64,000 nt of DNA from Larix kaempferi (Eukaryota > Streptophyta > Pinopsida > Pinales > Pinaceae), in assembly GCA_027924585.1 (NCBI GenBank), contig BSBM01000602.1:9795501-9859500 (forward strand). Reading direction: 5' to 3'. This document shows positions 39,901 to 51,900 of this stretch, in pieces (position 1 is the first letter of the stretch; each line of letters opens with the position of its first letter). The position numbers and the translations under genes were made by a program. The notes below the pieces were generated by a model. It was given only the letters and a program-made list of their open reading frames with translations, made no database searches and was not told the origin of the DNA.

Positions 39901-42900
39901 TGAAACCAACTGAGTACAACTTAGTATAGTAGGTAACAGGCCTCTCAAGCATGCTCTTTACTAGTGGTTCCAAGCATACATCAACAACAATTAGAAACCC
40001 AAAATATTTGCTTCACATTAAAAGAGACAAAACCCAAAAATCTCGGTTTCACATTAAAAGAGAGAAAACCCTTCAATTAGACATTCAACAAAGCTCCAAG
40101 AGGAGATAATCCTCACAAATCCAACCATGAAAATGAATGAGGAAGGCCCACTCTTTATATAGAGTCTAGCTCAACTTCCTTTACAATAAAATAATAATTT
40201 CCTCCTCTAGATCCACATTTTGTTCAACAATCTTACTAATGATAGCCTAAGTGGTTAGATCCACTTTTCACATGTAATTAACTTCATGAGAAAGTTTCAA
40301 CAATGAATAAACAATGAAATTAGTTAATAACCATCTCCCAATATAGTCCAAGAGGATAGGGCGTGTTACCGAATGAACTAGCAGGGCTAGTATCTGATGA
40401 ACAAATGCATGGAGAAAGTGACCACTGTCATCTTAGTCACTTCTCCAAACTCATAAGCATTGCCAAGTTTCACCCAAAGCAAGAATATAATTAGTCAACT
40501 TACTTTAATGACAGATAATTTATAAATCGCAGTCAATACAGTATGCCGATATGATGACAGTTATCTAATGTATCATTTGTCTAATAAAGAAGAAGTGCAA
40601 TAGATAGACTTTTAGGCATTCAAAGTACAATACCACTCCCACTTTATTTATCTAGAAGAATGCACTAACTGTGGGTTTGAAGGACTCTATTCATGCAATT
40701 GCTGTATGGTATTTGACAGTCCCCACAGTATGGTGATAGCAGTATGATAACAATCCAAACACTCGTAGATAGGATTAGTAAGTTAAGTACAGTGTGTGTG
40801 ACAAATGTGTCCAAATATACAATGATAGTCCAACATCTAATCACCTTTATGACAGCCAACTAAGAGTGATTTTCAGACTGTATGTGAGAGTATTAACAAC
40901 AATAAGAAAGCAATTTGTAACAGCAGTATGCTAATCCAAAAGATGTGTGGATGTTGTGAAAAATACTAACACCAATGTGCTTTAAACATATAAAATAAAC
41001 AATGAACCTTCAACTATCCACCACTTTGTTATAGCTGTCAACACAAGTCAATTCCAGACTGTATATGAAGTAATTTTGGATCTCTGTTGAACGCATTTCA
41101 GGCCTCTTTTATCTTGACACTAGCAGCACTGAACAATAATAAATGGTAATCATTAATTAACTCTTTTTGTGTTGCATGTGTAGGCGTGAAGACAAATTAG
41201 AAGATTATTAAAAGTGAACAGTCTGTTGTTATTTGCAGACTTGATTGCAGCAGGAGGACAGTCTGTTTGAGGGCAGTTTAAACCTTGGAAAAGACCCCCA
41301 AATGGAGGCCGAGTGGATAAGGAGGAGAGTAGGGGAAAAGGGTAAGGGAGAGAAGGAAGAAGAGAATGAGAAAGGGAGGAGAAAACGGAAAAGAAGGAGG
41401 GAAGGAAAGGAAGAGGAGGTGGAGGAAAATGAAAGAGAGGAGGGAGGAAGAAAGAGAAAGGAAAAAGGGAAGGAGAAGAGGAGGGGTGCTAGGATTGTTT
41501 TAGGGTTAGGTTTAGGTCTTTAGGGTTATAGGTCTGATTTTTGGTAGTTTTTTAGGATTTTATATTGTTTTGGGTTTTTAGGGCTTCCTAAAATTTCGCC
41601 CTAGGGTTTCTAGGGCTAAAGGAGGTAGGGAGAAATTGTAGGAGAGACGGCCGAAATTTTAGGAAGGCCAAAAAATCAAAAAATTTAATTTTTTAATTTT
41701 TTAGGGTTTTTAACATAAAATAGCAGATCTAATTAAATGGCCTAATTCTACCATGAAAATGCAAATTTACACATGCATATGCAAGGAAATTTGGTAAAAG
41801 AGTGACAACTTAGGGTTTTTGTGGATATTACTCTTAAACCCTAGCCTTAGTGCCACAACCGTATCCGGTTGGACTGTTATTAGTTGAATCGGACTTTCAT
41901 ATTGAATGATAATAAGAATAATATATTAGATGATGATTATAAAATTACAATAAGATGGCCTTTATAGGGCCTGAGGAAACATAGTGAAGGGTTACACCCT
42001 TTCACTAGTAACCTAATAAACTATTAATTTATAATTAATAATATTAATTAAATATTCACAGCATTGCCTTCCCCTTAGGAAAGCTTTGTCCTCAAAGCTT
42101 GAGTATTTTCCTAATGTCGTCTTTTATTCTGTCTCTATGTTGCACTGATGACTTGAGGTGCGATTTTGATTACGACCATTGCCTCATTTTGATTATTATG
42201 TCCTGGTATTTGCAATAAGTACGAACTTGGTGAAGTTTTGTTTACGATATTTCTACTTGTGTGATTGCTTCTTTTAACTATGTTTGTCGTCAATTGAACA
42301 TGCTCAACATACATTATGGCCTTAATTATTTTCGCGTTGTTATACCCAACACATTGTGTGTCAGTTCCCTTGAACGGGCTCCTTGTGCTTATAATGCTCA
42401 TAAGAACACTGGTCTTATCTTGTGTCTGATAGATATTATAGTTGCTTCCCTTGATGTTCTTTATAGCCGTCTTTGTGATGATATCTGTCCTTCGTGTGTT
42501 TGTGATTATGACATACTGGCCTACTCTATCTTCTTTTTTTTCATCAACTTGAGTGGCTTCTTCTACGTGATTTTCACCTCCATCTTCATTTACTTTAAAT
42601 GTTTCGTCCATAGTTTTCTTTATTTCATCTATGTCTTTAAGGATTTCCTCAAGGAGATCTATGAATTCGTCACTCTTACTATAAGATGCCATGGACATTT
42701 GTAGAACGCTATTTTGGCCTTTTAAGGTGAAATTTTGAATAATAAATATTAATTAATTAATTAATTAATATTATTTTTATTTTTTCATAAAATATATAAT
42801 ATTTTGTATATAGTTTTTTTTTTAACAAATATTATAATATTAAATATAATATTAATATTTGACTTTTTTTTTTTTTTTTATAATAAAATATATTATATTA

Positions 42901-45900
42901 CGATATTTTTGAATTAATATAATATACTATATTATATTATAATATATTTGTTTGTTTTTTGGTTTTTCGTTTTTTGCAGGTCGTGGAGGTGGAGGCCGAG
43001 CGACAGCGTGGAGTTCGGAAGGTGTAGCGGTGGCCGTGGAGCAGAGGCTACGACGGAGGGCTGCGTTGGAGTTGAAGGGAGGGCCGGCGTGGTGGTAGAG
43101 GAGGTTGGGAGCGGAGATGGTAGTAGGGAGGAGCGGCGAGTGGAGGGAATGAGTTGCAGGAGATGGAGAGCGGTGGTGGAGGGCGCGGGAGGAGGGAGTG
43201 TTCAACAGATTGGAGGGGGTCGAGAAAAGGAGGGAGGACGAGCAGGTGGGACGTGATGAGGGCGGCGCGTGGAAATGTGCAGGAGCTGCGTGGAAGTGGG
43301 CACGCGTGGTCACGAGAAGAGTTGATTGGTAGTGGGTGCAGAAGAGCACGCAGAGGGGAAGGAGGCAGCGTGGGCGTGAAGGAAGGATAAGTGTGGAGGT
43401 GATTGGGAGGGGGTGCTACGAATGTGAGTGGGAGGAGAAGAGAGAGGATGCAGTGGGGTCGAAGCGTGGAGATGAGAGGGTTGGCAGGCGGGTGGAATCG
43501 ATGGATAGAGGGCTGCGGAATGGTGGAGGGCGGTGGTGAACAAGTGAGAGAGTGGCGTGAGTGGAGTGTGTGGATAGGAGGGGAGATGCGACGGAGGAGA
43601 GAGGTGCGTGGAATGAAGTGCAGGTGCAGCAGAAGGCATGGGGAGGAGTGAGCGGTGGACTGGAGAGTGTAGTGTGGAGGTGGAGGAGAGTACGTTGGAA
43701 TGGATGGAGGTGGCGGAAGAAGGTAGTGGCTTGTGGAAGAGAGGTGGGTAGGAAGCGGTAACAATGGAGCGTCAGAGGGAGAAATGGAGTGATCAGAAGG
43801 AAGAGCCGAATCCGAGCTTAGGGGAGGAGCGACTACTCTGATACCAAATGCAACAATCGTATCCGGTTTGACTGTGATTAGTCGAATCCGACTTTCATAT
43901 TGAATGATAATAATAATAATATATTAGATGATGATTATAAAATTACAATAAGATGGCCTTTATAGGGCTTGAGGAAGCATAGTGAAGGGTTACGCCCTTT
44001 CACTAGTAACCTAATAAACTATTAATTTATAATTAATAATATTAATTAAATATTCACAGCACTTAGAGGAAGGTGACCAACCTTCCTCTTGGAGGTATTT
44101 CTCCTTGTCTACTAGATTAAGGCTTCTTGAAACAACCTCTAGGGTTCGTTTCAAGAACCTAAACTAGGGCAAAGTTGGAGCTCCAAGGGCTAAACTTCGT
44201 AAAATCCTTCTCTTGGGAGCGTTTCTACTATGCTAAGGGGATAGAAAAGTAGATAAAATGCCCTATTCAAAGATAATGCATCCCTAGGGCTACCATTCAA
44301 TCATTCAAGAAACAAAATTACCTACCATTCACCAAGCAAGACTAAAAATGGAATAGACTTACTTGAGCATGAGTTCTTCCAACAATTCTAGCATCCACAA
44401 AGCACTAGCAAAGAAAAAGAACAACCAACTTTCATCCACAAGTGCAAAGAGTCATCCCTACAAGAGGTGCACATCACTTCATAAGGCTAATCTTGGGTAA
44501 AAAAGTAACATAATGAATTTTGTCCCATAAGTTGTGATTTGAAAATGAAGTGAGGAGATGTTATTTATATGATCTCACACTCACTTTTAAAATAAAACCA
44601 GGTTGACATGCCTTTAAAATGTCAATTTGAAATTATAACATGTCAACTTGAAATTATAACATAAAATAATCAAATTTGTGGGTAACTTGGGGCATTTTTC
44701 CTAGAGTTTACCCAACAGTGACTAAAATGGCTAAAAATTAGCAAAATACTCCAAACTGAAGGCTGGAGTAGGCAAGAGGGGGACGTGATGCCCCAACTAA
44801 TCCCAACAATGTTGATAATATCTCAACACACCCCCCTAAGAACAAGCAGTACGGCCTGGTGGATATGATGACGTCATCACTGGAAGAGGCCCAATGAGAG
44901 AGGGCTCTAGGCTGCAGAGGGACCAGGAGGGTGCCTGAGGTGACCTGGAAGAGATGCAAGAGCCTCATAGCTGAGAGAAATGTCATCGGAGTAAGGAAAT
45001 AGGTGGGGGGGTCATGTGATCCAGTGACCCACCCTAGGAGCCCCAGACACCAACCTTTGGGCTATAAGCCCTTTAATGAGGCAATCAACAATGCCACTAA
45101 GCCATAGTACTCCTAAGAGAAGGACCAAAGGGTCGGGCCATGACCGCCACTGGAAAAATGTTGGATAACACCCCTCATGGTCCGAAAAAAATTACCCTCT
45201 CTCCCTGGGCACATATCTGAAGGTGCACCGGTACTGGTACCACATAACAAGGTGCTTCCTATGAATGATGGTTTGAGCACGCAACAAATTCCATGAATGA
45301 TGAACAACCTCCTTCATATGTGCACCCTTGAAGAGAGAGCTTTTCCACGTGTGAACAAACCTCAAGGTGGTGGTGTGTCCTCCATAAATATGCTACAAAC
45401 ACTCCTTGTTTGGCTCAACAAAACTCCTTAAAGCATGGGTGCCCTTCTAACAAGCTCTACATGTGTGAGAGCGATAAGAATACGAGAAGGGTGCTTCTCA
45501 AAACAAGTGTAAATGACCCTCAATAATGGCATATGTGGCTTAATAAACTCCATCAAGTTAGGGCATTCCATGTGCAATAGTCTTCCACACGTGCGAGGAG
45601 TTAACCAATCTTTGCAACAATCCTTGAATCATGTCCATGAGTAACAACCTTGACCAAACAAAATGCAATAATGGTTTAGTACCTTGAATAATGTGCAAGG
45701 CTTGTTACAATTTTCTCAGTAAATAATAAGATAAGCAATGAAGAAGAGTGTGCCCTGTTGTCCGCCAATATGCACACCAGCAGCGGAAATCTTTCGAAAG
45801 CTGTCTCTTCACTACAAGTGAGAGAGGTGTGGCCTTGGGGGCAAGTAATGAGCCAGGTACTGTCACCTGAATCCCAGCTCCTCCGTTTAGGCAAATTCCT

Positions 45901-48900
45901 AACGAAGCCAAGGGGGGTAGTCCCTAAAAGAGAGTTTCACTAAGGCTCTTTGTGTGTTTAAGTGTTTTTGATGTAGTGATGCGGATGGGTGTTGTTTAGG
46001 AGTTTTTTGAGATGAGAGATAATATAAAATTAAAATAAAGAACAAGATAGCGCAATCCACGTTGCAAATACAAGATGAAAGATACACTTGGGCAATAAAT
46101 AAATCACTTCACGTAAATATAAGGAAAATACTCCAATGTTGATACTTAAGAGAGCAAAATATAAGATGAAGGACCAGTGCCTTATGGAGTCCAAATTTAA
46201 ATGTGAATGTGAAAACTTGATACAAGTGCTTGAATTGGAAAGTTTGTGAGAACGTTATGCAGCTTATCTTGGTAAATTTAAAATTTTTAATTGTTTTGAT
46301 TATTAGGGTTAAAACCAAGGATGTTCAAAGAGTGTCCGGAAAGTAATTTTAAGCAGCTCCTTTAAGAGACATGTCGGGGCCTGTCTGGAATCACAGCGAG
46401 GCGCGCAATGCTAACCAGCCACCGTGTCACAGATTGGGCGATCCGGCGCCTCCCCTGAGAACTAATTAAAATACTTTATGAACAACGCCGGTTCGTTGGT
46501 TATGGGGGTGAAAGTTTTAATTAGATTTTCACTTGTAAATTAACAAGTCTTCCACCTTTCTGAGTACTAGCCCAACCGTTTCCGGTTGGCAGAGCATACG
46601 GGTGTAGGACAGAAACCAAGATAAATTAATTAAGGGGTGTATGAATGGAAAATTTTATTATTAGAGAACCTTGTTCAACTCTCCGACAGAAAGCGCTCTT
46701 GACTTGATCTTATGACCACAGTTCAAGAGACTTGCTAAAGTTAAAAATGCCTAATGCAGGGAGAATGCAAAACTAAAATGCCCTTCGATAGAGGGTGCTC
46801 TTGACTTGGATTTGGCCAAGTTCAAGAGACTTTGGTTTATTTTAAAGAAGCAGATAGTAGTTGTGTTGTAAAAGCAATAAATCAACTTCAGAAGATTGAA
46901 ACCACGTAATAGATTTTGACAGATATGAAATGATGCTTAACAATACTATTTGCGAAATAAAACGAAACTAAACTCAAACTAGTATTCTACCACACAAGAT
47001 TTAATCTACTAGATGGGATTGATCTTCGAACAAGATCAACCACTAGAACCGCCTGCACTTGAGAACCTCCAGCTAACTGAAAGCTCTGCCAAGGAAACCA
47101 ACGGGGAAGGAAGAGTAACTACAAATTATGTGGTCCTGCCCTTGAGACAAAATCTCAAGGATACAACTTCCGGTCGAAAGCTTTGGAAGAGAGACAAGAT
47201 AACAATAAATGCAAAAAATAAAACTAAACTACCCAAGAGTCTCTTGCAGGTCAAAGACCCTACTCGGGAGAGCATGGGGGTAAGTAAATATGGAAGATAA
47301 GCAAAAACGATTTATTGAAGTAAAATTAAACTAAGAGCATATGAAAAGATCTAACTAAGCCAATCCACAAAACCCAACACTCTTCCCCAAATGGGGAAGA
47401 AGACCAAAAAAGTGGAGGCCTCCTCTACTTGAAACTTTTATTAAACGGTTACAAATGCCTTGGGTTTAAAACCTTGCAAGGTCTTTTGAGAGATAGGTAA
47501 TACTTGGAAAAATTTAAGAAAAAACAAGTTTTACTCGCTTTTACAAAGGATAAGTATGTCAAGTTTAAATCATTCTCATGGATCCTTCACTTTGCTTTGC
47601 TTTGATCCTTTGTTTCAAGATCTTATCAAATATCTCTCTCTCAAATGACCTACACAAGTTCAAAACATCTCAACAAGGCACCCGTTAACCATTAGCTCAA
47701 AAACCAAAGATGAATCTAGTTAAGTCTAGATTTAAAATTTTAACTTTAAAATGGAAAATGCATGAGATTTTAACATGAAATCTTAACTATGATGAAACGG
47801 ACCAGCGAACAACAAACTCTTGAAATGTGCTAGAAAAGAGATGTAAAGTATAAAAAAATTTAAATATTTTTATGCAAAATTTTCTATCTTTTGAAAGCAA
47901 ACATAAACTTGAACTAATGCAAGCTATATTAAGACAACGAGAGAGTTCTAGAGTGCTCCTAAAGTTAATCTTTTCAATGCATACCAATGCTAAAGATGTA
48001 ACAAACTTAGATCTAACCTATCAAAGAAATTACTCTAACAAATACTAACTTAACCAATTCGTTTTTGCTTTTTATGTGGTTTTTTAGGGCACTTTGGAAG
48101 TGGACGAGAGGAGGGAGAAAGGGGAAACCTAAGGGCAAAAAGATGAAGAAGTGAAGGAGCAAATGAAGAAGGGATAAGCTAGGGTGAGACGAGTGCAAGA
48201 GAGAGGATAGAAGAGGAGGACGAGAGGAGCCTAAAGAGGGCAAAATGAATGCACAAGGAGTGAAGGGCGAATGGAGAAGGAGGCAAAAAAAACGAAATGG
48301 AGGAGTAGATCTAGGGCAAAGGAGGATAAACTAGCAAGATAAGGACAAAGGACTACAAGTGGAACACTTGAGAGGGTGAAAACACTGTCTTGGAAATCCT
48401 CCAGTTAACCGGTGATACGTTGACAACAAGTGTTGAAGAGAGCACAAGGGAACAAATCCCAAGTTATTCCCCAAGGTTGAAAAAGCTTCAACCTTATGGC
48501 TTACTAATCTATGGCTTGAAGAGGATAAGTGGCTAACTTGGATCAAGACTGGAAGGGCTAGAAAGGCTTAGCATGCAAGTGTAAAGATTTCAAAGAGCAA
48601 ATGAGAAGGCTTGAAGAAGTGAAGCCTAAAGTGACCAAGTTGATTTTTTAAATAAATTTGAGAGATGGAACCTTAGATTTGGGCCTTTTGCCAAATCCTT
48701 CAATGCTTGAGATTGACTCTAGAGAAATCCTGAATCACACACAATTTGTTAGAAAATGTAGGCCTTTTGAAGAGATGAAAGATGCAACCTAGCTCAAATC
48801 TCTCTTCGAAACCTGTTGGATCTGCACAAGTAATCACTCATAAACACATCTTGATCATAATAGTATGCATAATAAAAGTGAGATTAGAATAGTATAAGTA

Positions 48901-51900
48901 TTTCCGACTACAGTCTACTCCTTCTAAATCACACCTAAACCAAACATCAATGGACAACTTGTATTCAAATGCCCATCCTATGGGCTTAAAAAAGCCTTCT
49001 AAGCAAATTATAGATCAAAATATGAGATTATAAGCAAATAACAAGAACAAATTCACCTTGAGATTATGAAGACATTTCCATGAAAAGCATTTGACAACAC
49101 ATAGACCTCTAAAGTCGCTTTATTTCCTTAAGCCAATGGCTTTGCAATGACAAAATGGTAGAGTAACTTTACATCCAAAAATCCCTGAGATAACAACCCA
49201 AATGGGCCTCTCTTTATAGTAAAAACTGAAGCTAAAACCCTAGGTTGAATTAGTAATGAGCATGTAGTTCGAAATCCAATCAAATCAGGGCTTGGAGAGG
49301 ACAACTCGCACTAGTTGGTTGGTAGGAGTGAAGAGGTGGCAAACTCGAGTGGTAGAAGGCATGGGAAGTATCATCCAACGAATGGGCAAGCTACAACAAG
49401 GAAGGGCGTGATCCATGTGGAGATACGCGAGCTCTTAGGTAGGATTGATGTGAGCTATGTGGAGGGGCGAGTTGAGGAGTGGTAGGTTGCGAGTTAGTTT
49501 AAAGGATGGCAAGTGGCAAAGGGTAGGCACTAACTCGAGTTTTAGATGAGAGCCAAGTCAATCAACGACTTCAATAACCAATAAAAACACCCTAACTAAG
49601 ATCCACGTGAGGGCAAAAAAGGATTGACGTGAGCACTTAGGATATGCGAGTGGGTTGTGTGGAGACACATGTAAGATGATAGGTGTAGACTCGAATCAAT
49701 GAAGGGAGCCAAGCTTGGTAGGTGTGGTGAGTCATGAGGGCGCCCACCTTATCATAAATGCATATCAACCAACCCAATAATCAAATGCCATGTCACTAAA
49801 TCGATTTTTGCATAAGGAGGGCGAATTTACTTGAGTGGATAATCTTCTGGTGACTGGATGGATGACTGGGAAGGCTTGGAGTTGATTGGAATCTTCCTAA
49901 ATGCTCATTGCCATGTCATTTAGCCCTTTATTTTAATCAAATTGATTGATTTTGGAGAGTTTTGGATTATCTCCAAAATATTCAATTTTATTATTTTAAT
50001 TAATAATTTCTCTGTAAATGACTTTTCAGAGAAAATATTAATTATGAGGCTGAATTGACATCCGAAAGTTGGGTTTAGCTACTCCATGGGTCATGTGTGA
50101 TTTTTGGCTTATGAAACGAGCCATCAAACACTAAGTTCAGACCCCGGATGACTGACATATTACAGACTCAAGTTTCTCTATTTAAACTATAGAGAAATTT
50201 AATTAAAATTTAAATAATTAAAAAATATTAAAAACCCCAATTCCGACGCGTCCGGTAAAATTTTTTCGAAATTTTTTTCTGGGGGTCTTAGAGACTTAGG
50301 ACATGACCAAAACCTATTCTAATAGTGTCTAGTAGGTTTATACATTATAGTTGGACCCTAATAACCCCCCATGGCCAAATTTCCAAAATCGGGCATTCCA
50401 GCTTTGGAGGAAGCGGGAGAAAAACCAAGAGATTATATTTCGCCTGAAGCAAAGTATAATCTGACGGTGAAAAAACTCCCTGGAATACCTTAGTTGTTTA
50501 ATCCAGTCATGGGGAACCGAGCCACTCAGACCCTACTAGCACATTTTGATACAAACCCCCATGGGGCCATGGTCATGTCGACTCAAAAACAAAACTGGCT
50601 AGCCAAAACTGGCTAAACCCAAATATAATGAAACCCAGATACTCTGGAAGTGAACACTGATGTGTTTCAACACTGGCGGCTCAATAAGGTTTCAACTATT
50701 GTACAAATCAGTTGATAACATGCCCTAGATAGGAGTGCCAAGAAGGTTAGATCCATCAATCTTGTCCAAATCATGAGTCAAAACCATATGTTATTTTACC
50801 AATACCATGAGCACAAGAAGGGCATGCTCTAGTGACACCTGGCAACCTCTCAAGCAATAGGATGTTTGAATACCTCAAAATATGTGCTAGAAGAGAAGGT
50901 TTTGCATTAGAAACCATGGTGTACCTCCAAATAACACCCTTTAAAGTGTGAAAACCATCAAATGAACTAGGGTGCTCCAATAGAAGGCCTCAATGTGGTC
51001 AAAACAAAGTTAAACCAACCTCATACCATCCTCAATGTGTGTGTAATAGGGGAGTGCCCAACCAAGGGGTGTTAGACATAACATGAGAAGATGATACATA
51101 TGCACCCATATCTCCTAGGGTGTTCTAACTAGGAGGCCTTCAAACCCATATAAGTATATCAATAATGTTGCTGGGACCATGTAAAAGGAGTAAATATGCA
51201 TGCCACTCAAGTGAGCAATGCCAAACATCACAAAGTACAAAACATAGTCACCATGACATCAAAGTACTAGGTTGCTCCACCTCCATAATTATCATAATTG
51301 AACCTTAGAAAACCATGGAAAGCATTCTTTTAATCTTGTAATAACACCATAGAGCAATTATTAACACTTGAAACTTTGGGATACCCTAAGTTCATGGGTT
51401 CCCACCCCATGAGATGCACCAAGTGTTAAATAAATGCATTAGTTCTAAGCCAAAACCTTCCAATATATACTAACATTGTCAAAGAATAGGAATGTTCTAC
51501 CCTCAAGATATAAGTCATTAAGAACATGCTATCTCATCCATCAAAATCCCATGAAGAGACCTCATCCAACAGCTACTAGCAGCAACCACAGCATCAAATC
51601 AATCAAAAGAGAGCCGCATCTCTAAGCCAAAGCTCATATGTACACTAGTCCATCAAATGAATCACCCTCCAAGCCCGATCTTTGTGATAAAAATCACAAC
51701 TGTAACCCTCATACAATATTAAGGGGTAACGCGGTCAACTGCCAAGATAAACTAGAGGAGGGGCTTCCCCTGATGGGATTGGACTTCATCAAACCGATGG
51801 AGGCATCTCTCCATGCTATGCTATGATGTGCAGATTCCTTGCCCATTGCTACAGAATGTATTCCTGAACTGCGTGTTCATAAGGAGGGGTGTTATATAAG

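Noticed and set aside
41245-41523. 92-codon frame rich in Glu, Lys and Arg
   Set aside because: It is a direct translation of an A/G-only tract. It has low complexity and no domain.
42261-42704. 147-codon plus-strand frame in element G
   Set aside because: It is antisense to the element's own orientation, as fixed by the primer site and purine tract. It is Phe/Tyr-rich as expected of the complement of the minus frame.
43048-43764. 238-codon Pro/Ser/His-rich minus-strand frame
   Set aside because: C-rich composition removes stops in several frames at once, and overlapping frames of similar character exist. I did not annotate it as a gene.
33262-50720. Elements A, C, D and E as DNA transposons, because of their 11-bp inverted ends
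   Set aside because: 5-bp duplications with TG...CA termini fit integrase-mediated insertion better. No known plant DNA transposon group gives 5-bp duplications with these ends.
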